A stretch of DNA of 64,000 nucleotides from Enterocloster lavalensis (GTDB taxonomy: Bacteria; Bacillota; Clostridia; Lachnospirales; Lachnospiraceae), in assembly GCF_902364025.1 (NCBI RefSeq), contig NZ_CABJCG010000007.1:62001-126000 (forward strand), in the 5' to 3' direction. Below the pieces are notes generated by a model. That model was not told where the DNA came from and searched no databases. It saw only the letters and a program-made list of their open reading frames with translations. A program made the position numbers and the translations under genes. Numbering within the stretch: the first letter of the stretch is position 1; each line of letters opens with the position of its first letter. Positions 7,847 through 15,716 of the stretch are shown one piece after another.

Positions 7847-9097
7847 ATGGATAAGAAAAGTATTTGGAAGAGCTATCGGTTTCCGATTATTCTGGTAATC
7901 GGCATTGTAGTGGGCGCGCTTTTGGGCGTTACCCTGGGAGAAAAGGCCACCGTATTAAAGCCGCTGGGCGATATTTTCCTGAACCTGATGTTTACCATTG
8001 TGGTGCCTATGGTATTTGTGTCCATCACCACGGCGGTTGGAAACATGGTCAACATGAAACGCCTGGGCAAGATTCTGGGCAACCTGGTGCTGACCTTTAT
8101 CGTAACCGGCCTGTTTGCAGCCGCGTTGGTGCTGACCGTGGTCAACATCTGGCCTCCTGCGGCCAACACCTCCATCCAGTTCGCAAACGCTGAGATGGCG
8201 GAGGCGGCCAGCGTTGGGGATATGATCGTAAACTCCCTGACCGTAAACGATTTTTCCGGCCTGATGAGCCGCAGCAACATGCTGCCGATCATCGTGTTCG
8301 CGATCATTTCCGGCATCTGCGTCAGCGCCTGCGGCGGCGAGGAGAGCCCGGTGGGCAAGCTGCTCAACAACTTAAACGATATCATTTTCAAGATCGTCGG
8401 CCTGATCATGAAGCTGGCTCCCATCGGACTGGGCGCGTACTTTGCCAACCTGGTGGGCGAGTTCGGACCCGAGCTGATCGGCGACTACGGCCGTTCCATG
8501 CTGGTGTATTACCCCATGTGCCTGGTTTACGTGGCGGTGGCCTTCCCGGCTTACGCCTACTTTGCAGGCGGAACCGTGGGTGTGAAGCGCATGCTGAAGA
8601 ACATTTTCAGCCCCGCCATCACGGCGTTTGCCACACAGAGTTCCGTTGCAACCATCCCGGTGAATATGGAGGCCTGTAAAAAAATGGGTGTTCCCGAGGA
8701 CATCAGCAACATCGTGCTTCCCATGGGTGCAACCATGCATATGGACGGTTCTGTGCTGTCCTCGATTGTGAAAATCGCGTTCCTGTTCGGCGTATTCGGT
8801 CAGCCCTTTACGGGCGTTGGCACCTACGCCATGGCCATTGTGGTGGCGATCCTCAGCGCATTCGTGCTGTCTGGCGCTCCGGGCGGCGGTCTGGTGGGCG
8901 AGATGTTGATCGTCAGCCTGTTCGGCTTCCCAGCGGAAGCATTTCCGTTAATTGCTACCCTGGGCTTCCTGTTTGACCCGGCTGCAACCTGCTTAAACGC
9001 CAGCGGCGACGCCATCGCTTCCATGATGATCGCACGTATGGTGGAGGGCAAGGAGTGGCTGACCAAACGGATCGCTTCCGGCGAGGTTGAGGCTTAA
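7847..9097 (+). CDS. Dicarboxylate/amino acid:cation symporter (DAACS), copy 2
   Basis: A 416-residue paralogue of the protein at 4996, collinear over its whole length with mostly conservative changes (MDKKSIWKSYRFPII against MDKKRIWKSYRFPII). The same ATQSSVA, GATMHMDGS, GAPGGGLVG and FDPAATCLNASGD motifs are present. I chose ATG 7847, which follows ATGGAGGGACGA; the longer frame from 7784 adds non-homologous residues absent from copy 1. It lies 117 bases after the C-S lyase gene with no terminator between them, so both should be transcribed from 6477. Silent differences between the copies suggest an old rather than very recent duplication. Confidence 0.9.
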   Translation: MDKKSIWKSYRFPIILVIGIVVGALLGVTLGEKATVLKPLGDIFLNLMFTIVVPMVFVSITTAVGNMVNMKRLGKILGNLVLTFIVTGLFAAALVLTVVNIWPPAANTSIQFANAEMAEAASVGDMIVNSLTVNDFSGLMSRSNMLPIIVFAIISGICVSACGGEESPVGKLLNNLNDIIFKIVGLIMKLAPIGLGAYFANLVGEFGPELIGDYGRSMLVYYPMCLVYVAVAFPAYAYFAGGTVGVKRMLKNIFSPAITAFATQSSVATIPVNMEACKKMGVPEDISNIVLPMGATMHMDGSVLSSIVKIAFLFGVFGQPFTGVGTYAMAIVVAILSAFVLSGAPGGGLVGEMLIVSLFGFPAEAFPLIATLGFLFDPAATCLNASGDAIASMMIARMVEGKEWLTKRIASGEVEA

Positions 9098-9167
9098 ACA
9101 TAGGGATCGAATCCTTAAAAGTGGGTCTGGGGCCGTGTAAATGGCTGATTGGATTTAAATAAATGGA

Positions 9168-9206
9168 AAGAGGGCCGGGCGGCTGTGAAATGCCCGGCCC
9201 TTTTTA
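9168..9206 (+). terminator. Intrinsic terminator after symporter copy 2
   Basis: AGGGCCGGGC and GCCCGGCCCT form a perfect GC-rich stem followed by five Ts. It shares the 5' arm and flank AGAGGGCCGGGCGGCTG with the terminator at 6275. Confidence 0.9.
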
Positions 9207-9239
9207 GGCCCTTTTGGTAGCTGCGCGGGGGCGCGGGAG

Positions 9240-9257
9240 TTTGCTAACGTTTGCTAA
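9240..9257 (+). repeat. TTTGCTAA direct repeat upstream of the Nudix promoter
   Basis: TTTGCTAA at 9240-9247 is repeated at 9250-9257, one helical turn apart, 19 bases upstream of the -35 box. The spacing and position fit an activator site; this is an inference. Confidence 0.4.
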
Positions 9258-9275
9258 GGCAGGGAACAGTCTGCG

Positions 9276-9304
9276 TTGACGGGGCATTTGGGGCGTGTTA
9301 CAAT
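9276..9304 (+). promoter_or_regulatory. Sigma-A promoter of the Nudix-regulator operon
   Basis: TTGACG, a 17-base spacer and TACAAT give a near-consensus promoter, with a start near 9311 and a leader of about 55 bases before ATG 9367. Confidence 0.75.
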
Positions 9305-9366
9305 AATTGGAACGGAAGAGAAACGAGAGCTTCGGACGCGGTCCGGGGCGGAGAGGAAGCGCAGCC

Positions 9367-9972
9367 ATGGCGGATGAGATGATTCAGAAGATCAGGGAAT
9401 ATAAGCCCTTTAACGAACAGGAGGAGCGGGACCGGGAGGTGCTGTTAAGGCTGCTCTCAGGGGCAGAGGACGTGTACTCCAGGGAAAACCTGACGGCCCA
9501 CATGACGGCTTCGGCCTGGGTGGTGAATGAGGCCCGGGACAAGGTATTGATGGCCTACCACAACATTTTCCAATCCTGGTCCTGGCTGGGCGGACATGCG
9601 GACGGGGAGCGGGATTTGCTGGCCGTGGCCCTGCGGGAGGTGGGGGAGGAGAGCGGCGTTATCCATGTGAGGCCCCTTTCGGAGGAGATATTTTCCCTGG
9701 AAATTCTCACCGTGGACGGACATGAAAAACGCGGGAAATACGTGCCGTCCCACCTGCACCTGAACCTGACCTACCTGCTGGAGGCCCGGGAGGGGGACGC
9801 GCTGTCCCTGAAAGCGGATGAGAACAGCGGCGTGGTCTGGTTCGGCCTGGAGGAGGCGGTGAAAGCCTCCACGGAACCATGGTTTAAGGAACGGGTTTAC
9901 GGAAAGCTCAACGAGAAGCTGCGACGGTGGAGGGCGGACCGGAAGATTGGACCGGAACCGGTTGAAAAATAA
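9367..9972 (+). CDS. Nudix hydrolase
   Basis: A 201-residue protein. The Nudix box is recognisable as GGHADGE followed by ALREVGEESGV. The REVGEESG metal-binding core is intact, but the acidic residue expected one position later in the first half of the box is shifted, as in several GGHxDG-type Nudix proteins. It probably hydrolyses a nucleoside diphosphate-linked compound; the substrate is unknown. I start it at ATG 9367, with GAGAGGA 9 bases upstream; a TTG at 9307 lies in the predicted -10/+1 region and is not credible. It heads an operon with an unknown protein and a PrpR-like regulator. Confidence 0.8.
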   Translation: MADEMIQKIREYKPFNEQEERDREVLLRLLSGAEDVYSRENLTAHMTASAWVVNEARDKVLMAYHNIFQSWSWLGGHADGERDLLAVALREVGEESGVIHVRPLSEEIFSLEILTVDGHEKRGKYVPSHLHLNLTYLLEAREGDALSLKADENSGVVWFGLEEAVKASTEPWFKERVYGKLNEKLRRWRADRKIGPEPVEK

Positions 9973-9986
9973 CGGCAGGAGGTGGC

Positions 9987-10496
9987 ATGATGGGAGGGAC
10001 GCCCTCTTTTGAGCTGACTTTTTTCGGCATGGAGCGAAGTGTCCCGGACTGTTTGATCAGGCTGATCCGGGACCTGGAACAGGGGATCATATCCGAGGCG
10101 GTATTTGAGCCGTACAAGGTGCGCGGGGCGGTCTGCTATGCGGTGGAACCGTCGGAGCCTGAGGGGACGTTTGCGGAAATCCGGGAGATTGAGGAATGGA
10201 CGGATACGGACCCGGTTGTCAAGCGGCGCAGGCGGGAGGGGGACGGCGTGATCCGCTACCGGTACAGCGTCCGGTTCAGCGTGTGGGGCAGCAGCGATTA
10301 CCTGGACGAGTTCCTGGAGGACCTGTACCGGAAACCGGAATACCGGGAGGCGGTGGACGTGCTGATGGGGAAACGTTGGGCCTGGGAGGCGGAGTTTCGG
10401 GATTCCTGGGGGTACAGCTCCGCGAAACGGGAGGCTTACAGCCGGTATGCGGGGTTAAAGCTGGCGGCGGAAGGAGAGGATCCGTCCGGCATTTGA
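9987..10496 (+). CDS. Hypothetical protein in the Nudix-regulator operon
   Basis: A 169-residue soluble protein that I do not recognise. It has no signal peptide or membrane segment. It is rich in charged and aromatic residues (RYRYSVRFSVWGSSDYLDEFLEDLYRKPEYREA) and looks like a compact alpha/beta domain. It starts 14 bases after the Nudix gene with an AGGAGG site and ends 16 bases before the regulator gene, so it is part of a three-gene operon. Its reading frame is intact and its base composition matches its neighbours. A role linked to the regulator or the Nudix substrate is only a guess from position. Confidence 0.65.
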   Translation: MMGGTPSFELTFFGMERSVPDCLIRLIRDLEQGIISEAVFEPYKVRGAVCYAVEPSEPEGTFAEIREIEEWTDTDPVVKRRRREGDGVIRYRYSVRFSVWGSSDYLDEFLEDLYRKPEYREAVDVLMGKRWAWEAEFRDSWGYSSAKREAYSRYAGLKLAAEGEDPSGI

Positions 10497-10512
10497 GACA
10501 GGAGGGGTGATC

Positions 10513-12456
10513 ATGGGGAAAATTGTTCTGCTGGTGTCCCGGGAGGAGATGCTTCACCAGGCCCACAATATTTTACAGGAAAAGAAATTTGAGATCGGGG
10601 AGATGCGGGTCATAGAGACCAAGGACACGGTGATCGAGGCCAGAAAGGCCATCGCGGGGGGTGCGACGCTGATCATCGCCAGGGGTTTGCAGGCTTCCAT
10701 GATCAAACAGTATACGGATATCCCGGTAGCGGAGATCGTGATGACGGCCCAGGAGATGGCCCTGCTGGTCATGAAGGCGAAGCAGATTTTAAAGAAGGAG
10801 CACCCGGTGATCGCGGTGGTGGGATTTAAAAACATGTTCTGCGACATGTCCTTCTTCGATATGATCTACGACATTGAGCTGCGCACCTACTTCGCGTCCG
10901 CCGGGGAGGAGCTGGAGCAGACGTCCAGAAAGGCGGCCCAGGAGCAGGCCGACCTGATCATCGGAGGCGACACGGCGGTCAGCGTGGCCACAGAGTACGG
11001 CATCCCCTCCCTGTTCCTCTCGCCCACGGAGGACTCCATGCGCAACGCCATGGCCATCGCGGAGCGCATGGACTATGCCATGGGGGTGGAGAAGCGCAAG
11101 GAGGCCCAGTTTGAAGCGCTTTTGGACAATTCCCTAAACGGTGTGATGCGCACGGACTCCGAGGGAAAGATCACTGCCATGAATCCCATTATGGAGGAGC
11201 TTTTGGGGGAGAAGGAGGCGGCCTACCGCGGGCGTTCCCTGTTTCGGGTATTCCGGGACATTGATCCGGAAATGTTTCAGAATCTGGTGGAGAACAAGCG
11301 GGACAACTATTCCCTGTTTTTGCAGGTGCGCCGCAGTTCCGTGCTGGCGGTGCTGGCCCCCATTGTGATCGAGGGTAAGGTGGACGGCATTATCCTGACC
11401 TGCAGCCGCGTACAGCGCCGCCCCAGGCCGGATACCGGGAGATCGGATAAGGAGCGCTCGGAGAGGGCCCGCCACAAGGGGCTGGTGGCCCTGGGGCAGT
11501 TCGAGGATATTTTGCAGAAATCCCAGCAGATGCAGGCTTGTGTCAAACGGGCCCGCCTGTTCGCGCTTTCGGAGCGGGCGGTGCTTCTTACGGGAGAGCC
11601 GGGGACGGAGTTAAGCCTTATGGCCCAGGCCATCCACAACCAGAGCCTGCGCAGCCAGGGGCCGTTTGCGTCCGTTTCCTGCGTGGGGCAGACCGGGGAG
11701 CAGCAGGAAAATCTGATCTTCGGGCAATCGGGCATCCTGCCCTTTGTGGACGGGGGGACCCTGTTCATCGAATCCATTGAGTCGCTGACGCCGGATAACC
11801 AGTACAAGCTGGCTAAATTGATCCGCAGCAAGCGCTATCTGCGCAAGGGGGATTTCCAGAAGCGGACGCTGGACGTGCGGATCATCGCGGCGTCCGGGCG
11901 GGACCTGGGCCGGGAGACGGCGTCCGGGGCGTTTTTGGCGGAGCTGTATTACCTGCTGCAGGGACTGGTGATCCGGATTCCGCCGCTGAGGGAGCGGAAG
12001 GAAGATTTGCGCGAAAAAATCCGGCAGTGCATCCGGAAAAGCTGCGAAACCTGCGCCAGACATCACGTGCTCACCGAGGGCGCGTACAAGGTGCTGCTGG
12101 ATTATCCCTGGAATGGAAATTTAATCCAGGTGGAAGCGTTCTGCGAGTGCCTGATCCTGACGGCGGATAAGCGTTCCCTGGACGAGATTTCCGTGAAGGA
12201 AACGCTGCGGAGCCTGTATTCCGGCCCGGCTTCCGACCTGGGTCCCGGAGCGGAGCGCATGGGAGAGACGTGGTCCGCATCCGGGGAACGCGCCATGGAT
12301 GCGCGGGAGCGGAAAATTCGCGTCCTGCTTCAGGAATATGGGGGGAAGCGTCAGGAGGTGGCCCGGGAGATGGGGATCAGCAAGTCCACGCTGTGGCGTT
12401 ATATGAAGAAATACGAGATCGGAGGGGCGGACGGCGGAAGTACGGAAAAGAAGTGA
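10513..12456 (+). CDS. PrpR-like regulator with degenerate sigma-54 activator domain
   Basis: A 647-residue protein. Residues 1-190 resemble the PrpR-N sensor domain and 195-300 a PAS domain. Residues about 330-560 are homologous to the AAA+ sigma-54 activator domain but lack its key motifs. Walker A has become GEPGTELS (361-368, catalytic Lys lost), the GAFTGA loop is absent (GQSGILP at 404-410), and Walker B is LFIESIE (417-423). The C terminus has a Fis-like helix-turn-helix (GGKRQEVAREMGISKSTLWRYMKKY). It should therefore bind DNA and ligand but not activate sigma-54, acting on sigma-A promoters instead. It ends just upstream of the aldarate operon, its likely target. Start ATG 10513, after AGGAGGGG; GTG 10507 overlaps that site. 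Confidence 0.85.
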   Translation: MGKIVLLVSREEMLHQAHNILQEKKFEIGEMRVIETKDTVIEARKAIAGGATLIIARGLQASMIKQYTDIPVAEIVMTAQEMALLVMKAKQILKKEHPVIAVVGFKNMFCDMSFFDMIYDIELRTYFASAGEELEQTSRKAAQEQADLIIGGDTAVSVATEYGIPSLFLSPTEDSMRNAMAIAERMDYAMGVEKRKEAQFEALLDNSLNGVMRTDSEGKITAMNPIMEELLGEKEAAYRGRSLFRVFRDIDPEMFQNLVENKRDNYSLFLQVRRSSVLAVLAPIVIEGKVDGIILTCSRVQRRPRPDTGRSDKERSERARHKGLVALGQFEDILQKSQQMQACVKRARLFALSERAVLLTGEPGTELSLMAQAIHNQSLRSQGPFASVSCVGQTGEQQENLIFGQSGILPFVDGGTLFIESIESLTPDNQYKLAKLIRSKRYLRKGDFQKRTLDVRIIAASGRDLGRETASGAFLAELYYLLQGLVIRIPPLRERKEDLREKIRQCIRKSCETCARHHVLTEGAYKVLLDYPWNGNLIQVEAFCECLILTADKRSLDEISVKETLRSLYSGPASDLGPGAERMGETWSASGERAMDARERKIRVLLQEYGGKRQEVAREMGISKSTLWRYMKKYEIGGADGGSTEKK

Positions 12457-12494
12457 AATGATAACAAGCATGATCCCAAAGTGTTCCAAGATGT

Positions 12495-12537
12495 GAAACT
12501 GTATTGAAACTAAAATTTCAATACAGTTTCTTTTTTT
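12495..12537 (+). terminator. Intrinsic terminator after the PrpR-like regulator
   Basis: A perfect 15-base stem (GAAACTGTATTGAAA with its complement TTTCAATACAGTTTC) has a six-base loop CTAAAA and is followed by seven Ts. Confidence 0.95.
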
Positions 12538-12591
12538 GAATGATTATTATATTTGTATATAAAAATATGGTCGTTTTAGGGACTGTGCCGA

Positions 12592-12628
12592 TAGTTTTCC
12601 TAAAAATCTTGTTTTATAATCAAAACAA
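12592..12628 (+). promoter_or_regulatory. Promoter with overlapping palindromic operator for the aldarate operon
   Basis: TATAAT at 12615-12620 is embedded in the palindrome TTGTTTT-N6-AAAACAA (12609-12628). The -35 region (about 12592-12597, TAGTTT) is weak, as expected for an activated promoter. The palindrome is a good candidate site for the adjacent PrpR-like regulator or another repressor. Confidence 0.6.
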
Positions 12629-12650
12629 AATTGTAAAGGAGGACAATCAA

Positions 12651-13535
12651 ATGAGGGTTGGATTCATTGGATTGGGCATTATGGGGAAACCGATGGCGAA
12701 AAATCTGTTGAAAGCCGGATACGATCTGGTTGTTGCGGATTTGAACCAGGAGGCGGTGGCGGAGCTGGCCGCGGCCGGGGCGCAGACCGCGGCCAACGGA
12801 GCCGGGGTGGCAGAAGCCTGCCAGGTGGTGATCACCATGGTGCCCAATTCTCCCCATGTGAGGGCGGCTGTTCTGGGGGAAAACGGGGTTGCACAGGGCG
12901 CGAAACCCGGAACCGTGCTCATCGATATGAGTTCCATTGACCCTACGGAGAGCAAGGCCATCGGGGCAGAGCTTGCAAAAAAGGGGATTGAAATGTTGGA
13001 TGCCCCGGTGTCCGGAGGCGAGCCCAAGGCCATTGACGGCACCATTTCCGTTATGGTGGGAGGAAAGCGGGAGCTGTTCGACCGCTACTATGATCTTCTG
13101 ATGGCGATGGCCGGTTCCGTAGTTTATGTGGGGGAGCTGGGCTCGGGAAATGTGGCCAAGCTGGCCAACCAGATTGTGGTGGCCGTCAATATCGCGGCGG
13201 TGGCAGAGGCGCTGACGTTTGCGAAAAAGGCGGGCACGGATCCGGAACTGGTATACCAGGCGATCCGGGGCGGCCTGGCGGGGTCCACGGTGATGGACGC
13301 CAAGGCGCCGATGATGCTTGCGGGAAACTTCAAGCCGGGCTTTCGCGTGGAGCTTCACATCAAGGATCTGACCAACGCCCTGAACGCGGCTCACGCCATC
13401 AGCGCTCCGGTTCCGCTCAGCGGGCAGCTGATGGAGATCATGCAGAGCGTGAAGGCGGACGGCTGCGACAAGGAGGACCACTCCAGTATTGTGCGGTTCT
13501 ATGAGAAGCTGTCAAATGTCACCGTAAAGTCCTGA
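12651..13535 (+). CDS. garR: Tartronate semialdehyde reductase (2-hydroxy-3-oxopropionate reductase)
   Basis: A 294-residue member of the beta-hydroxyacid dehydrogenase family. Visible are the Rossmann motif GFIGLGIMGKPMAKNL (4-19), the substrate-binding loop DAPVSGGEPKA (117-127) and the catalytic Lys170 in GSGNVAKLANQ. The enzyme reduces tartronate semialdehyde to glycerate with NAD(P)H; a 3-hydroxyisobutyrate dehydrogenase-like activity is the main alternative. I chose ATG 12651 because AAAGGAGG lies 8 bases upstream and the Rossmann fold begins right there; an in-frame extension to 12540 would run through the terminator and promoter. It opens an operon with two glucarate dehydratases, which supports the GarR assignment. 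Confidence 0.88.
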   Translation: MRVGFIGLGIMGKPMAKNLLKAGYDLVVADLNQEAVAELAAAGAQTAANGAGVAEACQVVITMVPNSPHVRAAVLGENGVAQGAKPGTVLIDMSSIDPTESKAIGAELAKKGIEMLDAPVSGGEPKAIDGTISVMVGGKRELFDRYYDLLMAMAGSVVYVGELGSGNVAKLANQIVVAVNIAAVAEALTFAKKAGTDPELVYQAIRGGLAGSTVMDAKAPMMLAGNFKPGFRVELHIKDLTNALNAAHAISAPVPLSGQLMEIMQSVKADGCDKEDHSSIVRFYEKLSNVTVKS

Positions 13536-13559
13536 GGAACCGATAAGGGGAAATTCAAT

Positions 13560-14459
13560 ATGAACACAGAGTTTATTAAAGGAGTGATCGTCCCGATTCT
13601 CACCATCATCGACGGGGAGGAGCGGATCGATGAGGCGGCCATGCGCCGGCATGTGGACTTTGTCATCGAGGGCGGCGTGCTGGGGATTCTCGCCTTTGGA
13701 AGCAACGGCGAGTTTTACATGGTGGAGGACGGCGAGATGGAGCGCGGGCTGAACATCATCGTGGACCAGACAAACGGCCGGGTGCCCGTGTATTTTGGGA
13801 TCGGGGCCATCAGCACGAAAAAATGCGTCCGGCTGGCGCAGATGGCAGTGCGATGCAGGGCGGACGGCATTTCCGTGCTTCAGCCCATGTTTTTAAAACC
13901 CACGGAGGAGGAGCTGTTCCTGCATTTTAAGACCATCGGGGAATCCGTGCCGGATACGCCCATGCTTCTGTACAACAACCCGGGCCGGGTGGGCTACACC
14001 CTGTCGGGAAATCTGGTACAGCGCCTGGCCGAGGAAGTGCCGAATATCGTGGGTATGAAGGACACCAGCGGAGACATCACCCAGATGGAGGAATTTATCC
14101 GCAGGACCCGGCACACGGGATTTAAAATCTTCGGGGGCAAGGATACGCTGCTCTACGCCTCCATGTGCCACGGGGCGGTGGGCGGGGTCTGCACGGCGGC
14201 CAATTTCATGCCGGAGCTGATTACGGACATTTACAATAAATATGTTGCAGGAGATTTAAACGGAGCCCTGGAAGCCCAGTATAAGCTGAATCCGGTCCGG
14301 CTGGCCATGGACGGAGCCAGCTTCCCGGTGGCGGCCAAGGATATGGCCAGGCTGCGGGGGCAGGCGGTGGGAGAACCCTACCGGCCCAACCTGCTCACCG
14401 GGGAGGGGAAAACGCTGGAGAATATGCGGCGGGCGATGCGCGCGGCGGGGCTGATCTAG
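13560..14459 (+). CDS. DapA-family aldolase/dehydratase (keto-deoxy-aldarate step)
   Basis: A 299-residue class I aldolase of the dihydrodipicolinate synthase family. The Schiff-base Lys167 is in GMKDTSGD and the conserved Tyr138 in LLYNNPGRVGY; GSNGEF (48-53) corresponds to the GTTGE carboxylate-binding motif. Between GarR and the glucarate dehydratases, it most likely processes 5-keto-4-deoxyglucarate. Family members either decarboxylate and dehydrate it to 2-oxoglutarate semialdehyde (KdgD) or cleave keto-deoxy acids as aldolases. The presence of GarR favours aldol cleavage to pyruvate plus tartronate semialdehyde, which would replace the unrelated GarL. This is an inference. Confidence 0.82.
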   Translation: MNTEFIKGVIVPILTIIDGEERIDEAAMRRHVDFVIEGGVLGILAFGSNGEFYMVEDGEMERGLNIIVDQTNGRVPVYFGIGAISTKKCVRLAQMAVRCRADGISVLQPMFLKPTEEELFLHFKTIGESVPDTPMLLYNNPGRVGYTLSGNLVQRLAEEVPNIVGMKDTSGDITQMEEFIRRTRHTGFKIFGGKDTLLYASMCHGAVGGVCTAANFMPELITDIYNKYVAGDLNGALEAQYKLNPVRLAMDGASFPVAAKDMARLRGQAVGEPYRPNLLTGEGKTLENMRRAMRAAGLI

Positions 14460-14539
14460 GGAGACGGTGAACAACGCAGTAAACTGCGGAGCTTCGAAAT
14501 GGCGGCTGACATGGATCGTTTAGAAGGGAGAAGTGTGAG

Positions 14540-15676
14540 ATGAAGGAGATAGGCGGGATTCCGGTTGTGATCTCAAGAGGCGCGCCCTATGAGATCGGAT
14601 ACAACCACGGGAAATCCCACCCGGACAGGGTGCGAAAGAGCTACGAGTACAATCTGAAATCCTGTCTGGAGCGGGGGGATGTGACAAAGGAAGAGCTGGT
14701 CCGCATCGCCATAGGTTTTGTGAAGCCGGTGGAACGGTACAATCCGGACTACATCGAGGAGGTACAGGGCATCGCCGACGGAGCGGGCATGAAATTTGAG
14801 GAGCTGATGGTCCTGAACAGCCGGACGGAGCTGCAGAAGCTGGGCTGGAACAAGCTGGCCGGAGGTGAGAAAAACCGCTACCAGAAGGCGCTGGGGGAGA
14901 TGGAGGCCTGCACGTCCATCGCGGTCACCGGCGAGCGCACGGTGGACGGAGCCACCTATGTGGGCCAGAACTGGGACAATTTCGTCTGGTCGGAGGAATG
15001 CCTGATCTACCACATCATTGAGCAGAAAAACGGCAGGCCTTCCATCGCCTACTGCGGCGAGGCGGGGATTATCGCCCGGTCGGGCCTCAATTCCTGCGGC
15101 ATCGGCGACGGGGTCAACTCCCTTTCCACCAACGCCCCCGTGAACCTGGAGGGGGTTCCGCTGCAATTCCTGCTGCGGGGGGTGATGGATTCCAGGGACC
15201 TGGGGGAGGCCATCGACGCTTTGAACGGGGGCCGCAACGCGGCGGTCAACAATATTCTGATCGCCCAGAAGGACAACGAGGCGGTGGATGTGGAGATGGA
15301 CAGCGGCTGCTGCGGGATTCTCTACGGGTCGGACGGCATTCTGACCCACGCCAACCACTATGTGTCCCCGGGACATCCCCGTTACCCCTATCTGGATGTG
15401 TTTAAGGGCAACTCGGTGATCCGCCACCACAGGAGCGGCAAGCTGCTTCGGGGGATTTACGGAAAGATCAGCCTGGAGGACATTCAGAAGGTATTTTCGG
15501 ATCATGGGAACGCGCCTCAGAGCATTTGCAGGCACAGGGATCTCTCCCTTGAATGGGATAAACAGACCGAGACTGTGTTCAGCTTTGTGAGCAACCTGAC
15601 CACCCTGGAGATGAGGCTGGCGCCTCACAATCCCTGCGAGGGATTTCTGTCCATAAAACCATTTGATCTGCTGTGA
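14540..15676 (+). CDS. C45-family acyltransferase/amidase-like protein
   Basis: A 378-residue Ntn-type hydrolase related to isopenicillin N acyltransferase (peptidase family C45). The putative nucleophile is Cys124 in EACTSIAV, followed by the family pattern GATYVGQNWDN. Family members self-cleave before this Cys and then make or break amide bonds. No signal peptide is seen, so it should act in the cytoplasm. It lies between a sugar-acid aldolase and an oligopeptide-type ABC transporter, so a plausible job is hydrolysis of an imported amide conjugate. The real substrate is unknown; antibiotic biosynthesis is not suggested by the context. AAGGGAG precedes ATG 14540. Confidence 0.78.
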   Translation: MKEIGGIPVVISRGAPYEIGYNHGKSHPDRVRKSYEYNLKSCLERGDVTKEELVRIAIGFVKPVERYNPDYIEEVQGIADGAGMKFEELMVLNSRTELQKLGWNKLAGGEKNRYQKALGEMEACTSIAVTGERTVDGATYVGQNWDNFVWSEECLIYHIIEQKNGRPSIAYCGEAGIIARSGLNSCGIGDGVNSLSTNAPVNLEGVPLQFLLRGVMDSRDLGEAIDALNGGRNAAVNNILIAQKDNEAVDVEMDSGCCGILYGSDGILTHANHYVSPGHPRYPYLDVFKGNSVIRHHRSGKLLRGIYGKISLEDIQKVFSDHGNAPQSICRHRDLSLEWDKQTETVFSFVSNLTTLEMRLAPHNPCEGFLSIKPFDLL

Positions 15677-15716
15677 GTACAGCTTTAAAACCATTAATGC
15701 GATAAAGGAGGAACAT

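Noticed and set aside
12540..12650. N-terminal extension of GarR
   Set aside because: The extension would be translated from the promoter and operator region; a perfect ribosome site and the Rossmann motif fix the start at 12651.
14540..15676. Penicillin-type antibiotic biosynthesis from the C45 protein
   Set aside because: No other biosynthetic gene is present; the neighbours are catabolic and transport genes.
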